Below are positions 7,556 through 16,639 of a DNA stretch of 41,746 nt, piece by piece. The stretch lies in the NCBI GenBank assembly GCA_050116035.1, contig JASFPJ010000003.1, forward strand, positions 1-41,746. Direction: 5' to 3'. Origin of the DNA: SOIA01 sp050116035 (GTDB taxonomy: Bacteria > Acidobacteriota > Aminicenantia > Aminicenantales > Aminicenantaceae). Every line of letters starts with the position of its first letter. Position 1 is the stretch's first letter. Under the pieces are notes generated by a model, which did not search any database, was not told where the DNA came from, and saw only the letters and a list, made by a program, of their open reading frames with translations. The position numbers and the translations under genes were made by a program.

Positions 7556-9004
7556 TTACGGGTGAAGTTTATGGTTCTTCTTCTCTTTTAATTCCTTGAT
7601 GATCTTCTTGAATTCCGGCGCTTTTCTAATCGATATCAGATCTTCCTGATTTTCTATCGCTTTAATATCGTTAAATCCGTTCTCGACAGCGCGCTCAAGC
7701 ATTTTTAAGGCTTTCTTCTTCTGTTTATTCAATGCATAAAAGCGGGCTAGTTCATACTGTACGTATGGAAGAAGGGAAGGCTTGTATTCACTGGCTTTGG
7801 CTGCGATTTCGTGGAATATAATGGCCATTTTATAATTCCCTTTTTCGTAATACCTCCATCCTTCTTCAACAGAATGAATGAATAATTCTACGAGCAAGCG
7901 GGAAGCGAAGTAGTGTTCGTTTATGTTATTTTTGTTTTTAAATTTTTTAGATAAGTGGCTGATTCCCAGTTCTGAGTATACGTCGGTAAGATTCATAACC
8001 ATTTCTGGGGATTTCATGATTCGAGCGAATGTATTAATGAATTTTTCTCTATAGAGATCTTCTCTTTCACTGATTTCCTTTTCATCGTTCATGAATTTCC
8101 TGTATTCTTTACTCTGTTTGAGATAGCTTATTCTATCTGAAATGTCTTTGGCATCCTTCCACCCCTGAAAAGAAGAGACAATCGCTTCATACTCAGAGAC
8201 AGCGCGGTAAACATGCCCTTCTTCTTCCAATCGTTGCGCCTTTTCCAGTTCCTTTGTGTATATTTTTTCGATCAAGCGGGTATCCAAAGGCCTCAACTTT
8301 CGTTTCATCGCCAGAACTTCCACCCATTCGATGGCCCGTGTACAGATTTCTTGAGGAGGCCAGTTGTGCTCGCCATCATGAACAAGGAACCTGTGCGTAA
8401 CATTCCAGTTATCAAATTCGTTATCGAGTCTCATCATCGGTTGATAGTTGAAATCTCGATAGCCAACGATTCCAAAATAAGTAGATGGTTGAACCTGTGC
8501 GGGTTTCAATTGCTGAGGGAGTCCCGCACCGATGCCTATGATTCCTTCAACAGGATGATTAACGAATTTTGAGAAAACAGCTGCGGCCCTGGAACCTCCG
8601 GAGAAGCCTGTCGTATACACTCGTTTTTTATCTATTGAAAAACGTTGATTGGTATCAGTCCAGACTGCCATAGATGCTTCCATCACAGGAAGCCAGGGAC
8701 CGTTCCTTGAATTGTTTGAACCCGCAACGATATATCCATATTTTTGTGCCGCTTCTTTAAAGTGCTCAAGGGGAATCCTGCCTTTCGCTCCTGGATCAAA
8801 GGCATACAGTATCGGCCATGTCTTTTCTGGCGTGTAGTCCAGAGGGAGATAGAGGGCATAGCTTTGCTCAGGCTTGTCTTGGCATATAACCTTATCGATA
8901 ATTTCACCTTTTTGGATGTTTTGAGGGGGATGAGCGAAAATGTGCGGCTGCACGAGTAGTACAAGAACAGCTAGAATGAAGATTCGGATTGGTTTTCTGC
9001 CCAT
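7556..9004 (-). CDS. Secreted alpha/beta-hydrolase with TPR-like C-terminus
   Basis: This 482-residue protein has a signal peptide (cleavage near IFAHPP). Residues about 35-235 form an esterase-D/feruloyl-esterase-like alpha/beta hydrolase: strand and oxyanion region YALYLPLDY and YAFDPGAKG, nucleophile elbow GFSGGSRAA (Ser in GxSxG), and a catalytic His in HDGEHNWPP. From about residue 245 the protein is helical, with TPR-like repeats (EKAQRLEEEGHVYRAVSEYEAI, then several Y/A-rich helices ending in an ALNKQKKKALKMLERAVENGF-type motif split at a turn). Hydrolases of this sort release acyl or feruloyl groups from polymers outside the cytoplasm, but the substrate is unknown. It is transcribed alone, away from CutC. 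Confidence 0.75.
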   Translation of the reverse strand: MGRKPIRIFILAVLVLLVQPHIFAHPPQNIQKGEIIDKVICQDKPEQSYALYLPLDYTPEKTWPILYAFDPGAKGRIPLEHFKEAAQKYGYIVAGSNNSRNGPWLPVMEASMAVWTDTNQRFSIDKKRVYTTGFSGGSRAAAVFSKFVNHPVEGIIGIGAGLPQQLKPAQVQPSTYFGIVGYRDFNYQPMMRLDNEFDNWNVTHRFLVHDGEHNWPPQEICTRAIEWVEVLAMKRKLRPLDTRLIEKIYTKELEKAQRLEEEGHVYRAVSEYEAIVSSFQGWKDAKDISDRISYLKQSKEYRKFMNDEKEISEREDLYREKFINTFARIMKSPEMVMNLTDVYSELGISHLSKKFKNKNNINEHYFASRLLVELFIHSVEEGWRYYEKGNYKMAIIFHEIAAKASEYKPSLLPYVQYELARFYALNKQKKKALKMLERAVENGFNDIKAIENQEDLISIRKAPEFKKIIKELKEKKNHKLHP

Positions 9005-9405
9005 ATAAAAATCTTAGCACCTTGCATAGTGAGCGGTCAAACCAGAAGGAGAAGTGGAAAAAAGGAGAGAGGTGTTTGTACTCACTAATTAAGCAACACT
9101 TTTTTAATGATACTGAGGATAAAAGTGTCATTGCGAGAGCAGCGTGGCAATCTCTTTAAAATATTAATGAAATATTTTTTTTAGGAGATTGCCACGTCAC
9201 TTCGTTCCTCGCAATGACAAAAATCTGAGATTGCCACGCTGCGCTCGCAATGACATGAAGGTGAGATTGCCATGCTTCGCTCGCAATGACATCTAAAAAG
9301 TGTTACCGAATTACTCTGCGCGTACAAAAAGCCCCTTTTCCACCATGAATGATGAATAGCATTTGAGAATCCTGAGGCTGGTTGGTACAATTGGGATGCA
9401 ATAAG
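9005..9405. other. Intergenic region holding palindromic repeats
   Basis: About 400 bases between divergent genes. It contains four copies of a GAGATTGCCACG...CGCAATGAC element (listed separately). Protein-like reading frames here rich in CHCERS are translations of the repeat, not genes. Confidence 0.7.
9128..9290. repeat. Cluster of four palindromic GAGATTGCCACG/CGCAATGAC repeats
   Basis: Copy 1 (9128-9154) is inverted relative to copies 2 (9185-9218), 3 (9227-9254) and 4 (9263-9290). Each has the form GAGATTGCCACGC, a short GC-rich centre (variable, longest in copy 2), and TCGCAATGAC. Inverted copy 1 and copy 2 could form a long stem-loop around the AT-rich stretch at 9155-9184. The same motif is widespread as a REP/MITE-like intergenic element in many bacterial genomes (from memory). 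Its presence suggests a mobilised repeat family, not a gene or CRISPR. Confidence 0.8.
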
Positions 9406-10161
9406 ATGGGAAATAAAGATTTCATAATCGAAACCTGTGTGAACTCTGTTATGTCAGCCATGGAGGCCGAAAAAGGCGGAGCCCACAGGGTGGAACTGTG
9501 TGATAACCTGCTGGAGGGGGGAACAACTCCCAGTGCAGCCAGTATTCAACTGGCCAGCCAATGCCTTTCCGTCGATTTGAATGTAATCATCCGTCCTCGA
9601 GGAGGGGATTTTTGCTATTCCGATGTGGAGTTTGAGATCATGAAGAGTGATATCTTGGCCGCCAAGGAACTGGGCGCGGATGGTGTGGTGATCGGTATAC
9701 TGGACGTGGATGGACGAGTCGACATGAAAAGAACCCAGGTACTGATTGATTTGGCCAAACCTTTGAGTGTCACTTTCCACAGGGCTTTTGATATGACGTC
9801 CGATCCTTTTCAAGCCCTCCATGATCTTATTGAATTAAGGATCGACCGAATACTCACATCCGGCCAGAAGAATACCGCCGTGGAAGGCATCGAGCTTATC
9901 TCTGCATTGGTCAAAGAGGCCGGAGACAGGGTGAGTATCATGCCCGGTTGCGGCGTCACTCCAGAGAACATAGAAAGATTAGCAGAAGAGACTGGGGCTA
10001 AGGAATTCCATGTCTTCGCCATGAAACGCGTTGAGAGCCCGATGAAATTCAGGAATCAAGAGACTTTTATGGGAGCGCCCTTGGAGATTTCAGAATATGA
10101 AACTTCAATCACTGATGCGGAAGTGATCCAGAATATTGTGTCCAGATTGATGGAAAAATAG
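9406..10161 (+). CDS. cutC: CutC family protein
   Basis: This 251-residue TIM-barrel protein, close to the 248 residues of E. coli CutC, starts at the internal ATG 9406. Recognisable blocks are FIIETCVNSVMSAMEAEKGGA, split here as the first strand and helix, RVELCDNLLEGGTTPS, the NVIIRPRGGDFCYSDVEF region, DGVVIGILDVDGRVD, VTFHRAFDM, RILTSGQKNTAVEGI, and the late GCGVTPENI. CutC was named for copper tolerance, but that function is doubtful and its enzymatic role is unresolved. It has no membrane or signal segment. It is convergent with the PanE-like gene, with only 9 bases between the stops. The ribosome-binding site is weak (GGGA about 9 bases upstream). Confidence 0.92.
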   Translation: MGNKDFIIETCVNSVMSAMEAEKGGAHRVELCDNLLEGGTTPSAASIQLASQCLSVDLNVIIRPRGGDFCYSDVEFEIMKSDILAAKELGADGVVIGILDVDGRVDMKRTQVLIDLAKPLSVTFHRAFDMTSDPFQALHDLIELRIDRILTSGQKNTAVEGIELISALVKEAGDRVSIMPGCGVTPENIERLAEETGAKEFHVFAMKRVESPMKFRNQETFMGAPLEISEYETSITDAEVIQNIVSRLMEK

Positions 10162-10170
10162 AGTCTTTTT

Positions 10171-11112
10171 TTACGATTTCAGTTTTCTCTTTTTTTTCTC
10201 CAGAGTGCGCATGACCTTTGTGAGTGAATCCAGATAAGGAGTGGGAATGCCGGATCTTTTTCCGTAATCGATAATAGGTAAAAAGACGTATTCGATAGGA
10301 TTTCCTGCTTCGAGGTCCATTGATGTCGAAGGTTTGTGGTTGCCTGCATTGGATAGATAGGACACGCCTTTTTCAAAGAAATCTTCTCCAAAATCGTATC
10401 CAACTCGCTTGGCCACCTGGATACATTCCTTGAGGATTTGTTCGCAGAGAAAACGGGTTTCTTCTCCATCCATGGCTTCTTTCATTGTCGTGCCTGTGGT
10501 GGCGCAGACAGGCATGAGAGAAGCGTTGAGAATTGTCTTCTTCCATTCATATTTCTTTATGTCACTAGAGAACTGAGTCTTCAGGCCGGCTTTGGTGATG
10601 AATTCGGCAATCTCTTTGGCAAGAGGCTCATTTTGAGGAGAGAGAACGCCGATATAATTAGGGGGATTGAAAAAAGACATTTTGAAGAATCCTGGTTTTT
10701 CGATCATCCCTGCATAGTTGATGACGAATCTGAGAATATCATCTGGACTGAGTTTTTCAGCGGCTCTGTCTTCGTTATCGATTCCATTCTGAATCAGAAG
10801 GATTTTTTGGCCTGACTTAAAGATTGGTTTGATTTCTTCCATGAGGGAGTCAAGATAATTGAACTTTACGGCAATGAAGATGAAATCCACATCAAACTGG
10901 CTGAGACTGGTTGTCGAATATCCTGTTCCCTTGACTGGGACAGTGAAGTTGTCTCCCACACCCGTGATAGTGATTCCGTTCTTCTCAATGGCTGATATCA
11001 GATCTTCTTTTATATCAATGAGAAAAACGTTTTCTTTGTTTCTGGCAAGATAGGCCGCCATTATGCTACCTATGGGACCGGCTCCGATGATGGCGATATT
11101 ATGGTTGGCCAT
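10171..11112 (-). CDS. 2-dehydropantoate 2-reductase family protein
   Basis: This 313-residue cytoplasmic NAD(P)H-dependent reductase belongs to the PanE/ApbA family. The N-terminal Rossmann motif is IIGAGPIGSIMAAYL. VDFIFIAVKFNYLDSLMEEI and ILLIQNGIDNEDRAAEKL are the family strands with the usual QNG. The catalytic Lys lies in KYEWKKTILNASLMPVCATTG, and the C-terminal helical domain ends with HKPSTSMDLEAGNPIEYVF, including the Ser that binds substrate. PanE reduces ketopantoate to pantoate for CoA synthesis. Several family members act on other 2-keto acids, so the exact substrate is open. No pantothenate genes are adjacent. The gene is divergent from the cyclase gene. Confidence 0.85.
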   Translation of the reverse strand: MANHNIAIIGAGPIGSIMAAYLARNKENVFLIDIKEDLISAIEKNGITITGVGDNFTVPVKGTGYSTTSLSQFDVDFIFIAVKFNYLDSLMEEIKPIFKSGQKILLIQNGIDNEDRAAEKLSPDDILRFVINYAGMIEKPGFFKMSFFNPPNYIGVLSPQNEPLAKEIAEFITKAGLKTQFSSDIKKYEWKKTILNASLMPVCATTGTTMKEAMDGEETRFLCEQILKECIQVAKRVGYDFGEDFFEKGVSYLSNAGNHKPSTSMDLEAGNPIEYVFLPIIDYGKRSGIPTPYLDSLTKVMRTLEKKKRKLKS

Positions 11113-11196
11113 GGACTTTCTCTTTCCGCCTTTCGCTTTGCATTTTAGTGCGGCTATTATAGCAAATTTACAGGCTGTAATTAAAGGGATTATGCC

Positions 11197-11225
11197 TTGA
11201 CATAAAAATGAGTGAGATTTAGGCT
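11197..11225 (+). promoter_or_regulatory. Sigma-70-like promoter for the cyclase gene
   Basis: TTGACA (11197-11202) and TAGGCT (11220-11225) are separated by 17 bases, about 57 bases before the ATG at 11282. The -35 is perfect; the -10 is moderate. Confidence 0.55.
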
Positions 11226-11281
11226 AAAGCTACAGTCATATTCCCAGTTTGCTTTCAATCGATAAAAGAGGAGTGTCTAGA

Positions 11282-12088
11282 ATGAGGAGAAAGAACAATA
11301 TTTTAAAAAAATGGATAGTCAGCTTTTCGATTAGCCTTGTGATTGTCGCGTCTTTTTCTGCATGTCGGTCTGAAATGAAGCTGTTGGATATGACGTATCC
11401 TTATGATGAGAATACGATTTATTGGCCGACTGCCGAGCCTTTTAAGCTGGAAAAAATCTCCTGGAGAATGACTGAAGGAGGATGGTGGTACGCATCCAAT
11501 AATTACAGCGCCTCTGAACATGGAGGGACTCATGCGGATGCGCCCATCCATTTTGCGGAGAATGGCCGCACCATTGACCAGATTCCTCTTGAGGAATGGA
11601 TCGGACCAGCCGTTAAAGTAGATGTGACAAAAAAATGTGAAGAAAACCGAGATTATCTCCTTGAGGTAGAAGATATCCTAAATTGGGAGAAGCAGTACGG
11701 AAAAATTCCTGTTGGAGCCTGGGTCATCATGTACACCGGAATCGATACCCAGTATTATCCTGATAAGAAAAAAGTTCTCGGGACGGATAAGGAAGGGGAT
11801 GCAGCTCTCCCTGAACTGAGCTTTCCGGGTTTTTCTCCGGAATCTGTTGATTATTTAATCAAAGAGAGAGATATCACAGGGATTGCCATCGATACTCCAA
11901 GTGTGGATTATGGAAATTCAAAAGATTTCAAGGTTCATCAGATTCTATGTGGAGCGGATAAACTGGCTTTAGAGAACATTGCCAACCTGGATAAGCTGCC
12001 TAACTATGGAGTTATTCTTTATGTCATTCCTATGATGATAAAAAATGGGACCGGTGCGCCAGCTCGGGTTTTCGCCATTCTGCCTTAG
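11282..12088 (+). CDS. Cyclase-family lipoprotein (kynurenine-formamidase-like fold)
   Basis: This 268-residue protein starts at the ATG 8 bases after AGGAG (11269-11273). It has a basic N-terminus, a hydrophobic core and a lipobox-like SFSAC, so it is probably a lipoprotein. The mature domain is PF04199 cyclase: LLDMTYPYDENTIYWP, the metal-binding HGGTHADAPIHF motif (HxGTHxDxPxHF), GAWVIMYTGI, and the late VDYLIKERDITGIAIDTPS and HQILCGADK blocks. Family members hydrolyse formamides, isatin or similar amides with Mn or Zn; the substrate here cannot be read. It is unusual for a cytosolic-type fold to be lipid-anchored. It is a single gene with its own promoter. Confidence 0.8.
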   Translation: MRRKNNILKKWIVSFSISLVIVASFSACRSEMKLLDMTYPYDENTIYWPTAEPFKLEKISWRMTEGGWWYASNNYSASEHGGTHADAPIHFAENGRTIDQIPLEEWIGPAVKVDVTKKCEENRDYLLEVEDILNWEKQYGKIPVGAWVIMYTGIDTQYYPDKKKVLGTDKEGDAALPELSFPGFSPESVDYLIKERDITGIAIDTPSVDYGNSKDFKVHQILCGADKLALENIANLDKLPNYGVILYVIPMMIKNGTGAPARVFAILP

Positions 12089-12113
12089 TTCAGGATTCCT
12101 TAACGCGTAGTTT

Positions 12114-12142
12114 TTGACAATAACGATTTGCTGTGCTATAAG
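12114..12142 (+). promoter_or_regulatory. Extended -10 promoter for the 5'-nucleotidase gene
   Basis: TTGACA (12114-12119), 17-base spacer ending TGTGC, then TATAAG (12137-12142). The same TGTGCTATAAG string occurs before the methyltransferase gene at 30121. Transcription would start near 12149, giving a leader of about 100-150 bases. Confidence 0.7.
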
Positions 12143-12282
12143 CTTTTTTTAGTAGAAAGAAAGAGGGCTGTGTCTAGGCGCGAAACACACCGTGGAGGCT
12201 TTTACCTGCGTCGCTTTCGTTGATAGCAAGACAATCATTGGGAGGGTGTTTGACTGAAAAAATTGTTCTTGAATATGTAAAG

Positions 12283-13857
12283 ATGCGGATGAGACTAATG
12301 AATTTATTTTCGATAAAAAAAGTTTTTCCTCTTGTTTTAGTCTTAGTTTTTACATGGAGTGCTGGCTGTCAATCGTCATCAGAAAAAATAGTTCTGATAC
12401 ACACGAACGATACTCATGGTATTTTTAAGCCTTACGAATATAATATCAACGGCGAAGAGAGACTCGTGGGGGGGATGGAGGCAACCAGTCATTATCTTAA
12501 CAAGATCAAAACCGAAGAGAAAAATGTTCTCGTCATCGAAAAGGGAGACCTGTTGACAGGAACTCTCGCCGCAGAATTGGAGTATAAAGGTGTCGGCGGC
12601 GGAATGATGATGGAGTTCTTGAACAGGCTGGATTATGATATATGGTGCTTTGGGAATCATGATTTTGATAAGGGGCAGGAGAATGCTCTAGACCTTTCCG
12701 AGCTGGCCAATTTTCCGACAGTCATGGCTAATATTGTTTACAAAGAAAGCGGCGAGCTCTTTCCAGTCAAACCCTATCATATCTTCAAAATAGGGGGAAT
12801 AAGGGTAGGTATCATAGCTGTTATGGAGGAGAGATTTTTAATAGAAGTGGAAAAAGAAAAGGTGAAAGATTTGGATGTGCTGCCAATCGTTCCGACTCTC
12901 AACTCTTATGTCCCTGAATTAGACGAACGAACTGATTTGATAGTTATTTTATCTCACGGCTGGTTTGATGAAGGATTGAGAATAGCCAGAAATGTCCCAG
13001 GAATCGACATCGTTTTGGCCGCCGCGGAAGATGGAAAATTTAAAGATATCAATGGAGTCTTGGTCCAGTCGATCAGGGGGCATCAAAAAACACTTGGGTA
13101 TATCAAAGTGGAGGTAAAAAACGACAGAATCGTGAGCTATGAACAGCAATTAATCTGGATGTGGGCAGATGTGGACTTGAAGCCATCCGCCAAAGTCTCG
13201 GCTTTAGTTAGAGAAGTCGATGCCGCTATCGGGGAAGAATACACAAAAGTGATAGGAGAAGCCAAAGTCGATTTGAGCTTTAGCTATTATCCCAAAGAAA
13301 TCCTACAACCAGAAAGTTCCTTGGGAAATTGGATCACTGATGTGATGAGATGGAGGACCGGATCTCAAATCGCACTGCACAACAGCGGTGCAATCCGAGC
13401 GGATATAAAGGCTGGGTATATCACTAAGGGCGATATCTTTGATGTGGCTCCTTTTCGGAATATTCTTGTCGTGTTCAAACTCACGGCTCAACAGATTAAA
13501 GATGTGCTTGAGCATGATGTGGAGCGGGGATGGGACAGACTTCAGGTTTCAGGAATAAAGTATAAATATTATCCGAAAGATGTCCGGCCTTTTGGAGAGA
13601 GAATTGTCTACATGGAAATCGGCGGAGAAGTCATAGAGAAAGACGGTAAAATGCTTAAGGCGGATAAAGTCTACACCGTTGTCAGTAATGATTATCTGGT
13701 CGGACACGCGAAGGATAAATACTTTGGATTCACTGTGAATAACTCCCACAATACAGGACAGCCTTTGGATAAAGCCATGATGGAATGGCTCGAAAAACAC
13801 AAGTTTCTCGATTACAAAATCGAAGGAAGAATCGTCGAGATCAACTCATCCCATTAA
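12283..13857 (+). CDS. UshA-family 5'-nucleotidase / 2',3'-cyclic phosphodiesterase lipoprotein
   Basis: This exported two-domain metallophosphatase has about 524 residues from the ATG at 12283. The n-region and hydrophobic core lead to a lipobox, WSAGC, predicting a lipoprotein. The N-terminal domain has the dimetal motifs HTNDTHG, EKGDLLTG, FGNHDFDKG, LSHGW and QSIRGHQKTLG. The C-terminal substrate domain has LGNWITDVMRW, HNSGAIRADIKAGYITKGDIFDVAPF and VKLT-like strands, then VVSNDYLVGHAKDKYF. It would strip phosphate from external nucleotides. Start choice is uncertain: GGAGGG at 12241-12246 sits 3-4 bases before a TTG at 12250, while ATGs at 12283, 12289 and 12298 give a better signal peptide. 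It is monocistronic. Confidence 0.88.
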   Translation: MRMRLMNLFSIKKVFPLVLVLVFTWSAGCQSSSEKIVLIHTNDTHGIFKPYEYNINGEERLVGGMEATSHYLNKIKTEEKNVLVIEKGDLLTGTLAAELEYKGVGGGMMMEFLNRLDYDIWCFGNHDFDKGQENALDLSELANFPTVMANIVYKESGELFPVKPYHIFKIGGIRVGIIAVMEERFLIEVEKEKVKDLDVLPIVPTLNSYVPELDERTDLIVILSHGWFDEGLRIARNVPGIDIVLAAAEDGKFKDINGVLVQSIRGHQKTLGYIKVEVKNDRIVSYEQQLIWMWADVDLKPSAKVSALVREVDAAIGEEYTKVIGEAKVDLSFSYYPKEILQPESSLGNWITDVMRWRTGSQIALHNSGAIRADIKAGYITKGDIFDVAPFRNILVVFKLTAQQIKDVLEHDVERGWDRLQVSGIKYKYYPKDVRPFGERIVYMEIGGEVIEKDGKMLKADKVYTVVSNDYLVGHAKDKYFGFTVNNSHNTGQPLDKAMMEWLEKHKFLDYKIEGRIVEINSSH

Positions 13858-14149
13858 AGCGTTTGTGATTCCATCCTTTTTTCACCATCCTTGATTTTCT
13901 CTGGTTAATGAAACACGGAATTAAAAATTATTCATCGGCACTTAATCAAAAGACATGTGATCAAATTTTTTTTTGATTTTTTGCTTTCCCCTGACAGTAA
14001 ATGGCAGAGCTGTATCTTTGGACTCACAAACCCGTATAATAATCCATACAGCGCTCAGTTGTGCGGTGTCATAATTATTTTGAATAAATTTGAAAAGGAG
14101 GAAGTATAAAAAAATGGAGAATGTTAAAAACTTAATACTGGAGGATAGA

Positions 14150-16456
14150 GTGTGTAAAAAAATCATCCTGATTCTTGTTATTTTCTTTCTCCTCTTCACC
14201 TTCCTTCTCTGTCAAGAGCCAGATGATTCACCTCTAACAAACAGTGCGAAAAAATTGCACCTGTATTTCATGGGAGAGGAAGCCGGCTACGAAGAATATA
14301 AATGGACCGAGTATGAGGATAAATATATCCTTCAAGCGAAGGGCGAGATTACCAAACCGGTTTCTGTCATTACTGAGCTGATGATGATCGAAGTGGACAA
14401 AGAATTCAGGCCTCTACGGTTTGTTTTTAAGGGAAATGTGCGAGGCGTGGTTCAAGAAATTGAGAGCACAGTGAGCCAGGGGATGGTGAAGAACACAGGT
14501 CGAGCCGGGGAACAGACGATGGAGTCGACATCCAAGATTTCTTCCGATGCTCTCATTCTGCCGAATAGTTTTTTTTCTCCATACCTGATTTTAGCGAAGA
14601 AAGCCAAGGGATTAAAAGAAAAAATGACCTTTAAGGCCTTTGTTGTGCCTCAAATGGAATTGAATATTCACGTCGAACCGGACAGCGAAAACACTAATCT
14701 TTTCCACATCAACTTTGTTGGAGTCAAGATGGAGTTGATGACTGATGAAGAAGGATATGTCAGGTCGCTTTCCATCCCCTCGCAGATGATGGAGGCGCGT
14801 GCGGAAAAGATCATTAAGGAAGAACCAGTCGAGAAAGAAGAAGGGATAAAGCAAGAATGGTATATTCAAGGCAGAAAATCGGGAAAAGGCTTTTATAATA
14901 TAATTCAGGACGGAGAAGATCTATTGATTCAGGGGGGAACTCAGCAAACGCTGGGTCAGACAAGCCTCCAGTTCCAATTCGAGGAAAAGTTATCACAGGG
15001 CTGGGATTTAAAAGAAGCGGTTTTGAGTGGGAAAGTCAACAACGAGGACGTCGAATTGAAGGCCAAAGTCGTGGGCCAAATGATTGATGTTTATCTCAGA
15101 GAAGGAGAAAAGACAGTAAAGAAACAGTTTCCTTTCAGCCCTGATATTGTTTTTGCCACTGAAAATCCGTTCGTGGATAATCTCCTTTTGATCAAGAAAG
15201 GACACGATCAGCCAAGAAAAAAGATTTATACTCTTTCGATGGCCTGGGGAGCGTATTACTTTGAGCAGCCGTTTTTAGTGCCAGCAACACTGTATAATGA
15301 CGGAGAAGAGATTCTCGAGTGGGAGGGAAAAGAATTAAAAACCGAGAAATACTTTGTGAATTATTCGGGCACGAATGGCGGGTATATCTGGGCGGATAAA
15401 GATAAAATAATGAAAATTTCCTTTCCGTTTAATGCCACGGATATCTATCACCAGGATTTTGTCAACCTGAAAACTAAAAGGATTGCTTCACCCACTATCA
15501 CTTCAGACAAGTACATCTCAGAAGATGTGACTTATCCTTCTGGAGATATAAAAATGGCGGGGACTCTGACGATTCCTGACGACGACCAGGACAAGCATCC
15601 CGCCGCCGTCCTGATTTCTGGCTCGGGTCCCCAGGACAGGAATGAAGACACGGTCGGACCCGGCGGGCTCAAACTGGGAATTTTCAAGCAGATCGCGCAT
15701 GTTTTGAGCGAAAATGGAGTGGCGGTTCTGAGGTATGACGACCGGGGAACTGGAGAAAGCCAGGGAAGCTTTGCTGATGCCGCTCAAGAAGACCTTATCC
15801 AGGATGCCAACGCAGCGGTTTCCTATTTAAGGACGCGGGATGATATTTTGTCCGACAGGATTGCTCTTGTCGGTCATTCCGAGGGTGCGATCATCGCTCC
15901 CCGGATTGCGGCAGAAGACCCGACAATAAGAGCGATAGTGCTTCTGGCTGGAACAGCCAAGACTGGGGATAAAGTCCTCAGAGAGCAGTTTAATTTTGTC
16001 CTGGACTCCATGGAGTTCCCTGAAGAAAAGAGGGAAAACGCTCTGGCACGGTATGAAAATATGCTGAAAATCATCAAGGAGGAACCCGTTGACAGGGAGG
16101 CTGAGGAGAAGCTTAAGCCTCAAATCGAACCGCAGTTGAAATGGCTGCAGTCTTTTGTCAACCATGATCCTCTTTCTGTTCTCGATAGGATAGATGCAGC
16201 CGTTTTAATCATCAACGGAGGCAAGGACAAACAGGTGTTTCCTGAACATGCCAAAATGCTCCACAAAAGATTGAAGAAACTTAAAAAGACGGCCACACTC
16301 AAGATATTTCCGGATTTGAATCACTTGCTCATTCCTGCAGAAACAGGCGCTTACGCCGAATACGCCAGGATTTCCATGGAAGAGCAAAGAGTCAGCCAGA
16401 AATTACTGGATTATCTTTCTGATTGGCTCTACGGTGTGTTGTTCTCAGATAAGTAG
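14150..16456 (+). CDS. Exported alpha/beta-hydrolase (S9/BAAT-like) with large N-terminal domain
   Basis: This 768-residue protein starts at GTG 14150, where GGAGG (14140-14144) lies 5 bases upstream and a compact signal segment (CKKIILILVIFFLLFTFLL) follows immediately. An ATG at 14114 has AGGAGG 12 bases away and is less likely. Residues about 30-460 are beta-rich and unassigned. Residues about 465-760 are the hydrolase: VLISGSGPQDRNED (oxyanion region), RYDDRGTGES, nucleophile Ser577 in GHSEG, Asp in INGGKDKQVF, and His in FPDLNHLL. Such enzymes are esterases or peptidases with periplasmic substrates. The N-terminal region may bind or shield the substrate. The substrate is not known. Confidence 0.8.
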   Translation: MCKKIILILVIFFLLFTFLLCQEPDDSPLTNSAKKLHLYFMGEEAGYEEYKWTEYEDKYILQAKGEITKPVSVITELMMIEVDKEFRPLRFVFKGNVRGVVQEIESTVSQGMVKNTGRAGEQTMESTSKISSDALILPNSFFSPYLILAKKAKGLKEKMTFKAFVVPQMELNIHVEPDSENTNLFHINFVGVKMELMTDEEGYVRSLSIPSQMMEARAEKIIKEEPVEKEEGIKQEWYIQGRKSGKGFYNIIQDGEDLLIQGGTQQTLGQTSLQFQFEEKLSQGWDLKEAVLSGKVNNEDVELKAKVVGQMIDVYLREGEKTVKKQFPFSPDIVFATENPFVDNLLLIKKGHDQPRKKIYTLSMAWGAYYFEQPFLVPATLYNDGEEILEWEGKELKTEKYFVNYSGTNGGYIWADKDKIMKISFPFNATDIYHQDFVNLKTKRIASPTITSDKYISEDVTYPSGDIKMAGTLTIPDDDQDKHPAAVLISGSGPQDRNEDTVGPGGLKLGIFKQIAHVLSENGVAVLRYDDRGTGESQGSFADAAQEDLIQDANAAVSYLRTRDDILSDRIALVGHSEGAIIAPRIAAEDPTIRAIVLLAGTAKTGDKVLREQFNFVLDSMEFPEEKRENALARYENMLKIIKEEPVDREAEEKLKPQIEPQLKWLQSFVNHDPLSVLDRIDAAVLIINGGKDKQVFPEHAKMLHKRLKKLKKTATLKIFPDLNHLLIPAETGAYAEYARISMEEQRVSQKLLDYLSDWLYGVLFSDK

Positions 16457-16639
16457 AGAAGTGTTATAGATTAGAGTAAAATAATATATCCGTTTGTTGA
16501 AATCTTGCAGTTATGTAACAAATTCAACTGATTCGAGTATTATTTAAATGAAGGGGGTTGAAAGGCAGTTGAATGGATATTTATTGAGAGAAACCAATAG
16601 ATTGAAATTTTTCTAGAGGTAAAGAAGAGGAGACTAAAA

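Noticed and set aside
9128..9290. Possible CRISPR array
   Set aside because: The copies vary in length and orientation, the spacers are only 8-30 bases and irregular, and no cas genes are present.
9181..9390. Minus-strand open frame encoding a cysteine-, histidine- and serine-rich peptide with CHCERS repeats
   Set aside because: It is the translation of the palindromic repeat cluster; such peptides recur wherever this repeat occurs and there is no ribosome-binding site.
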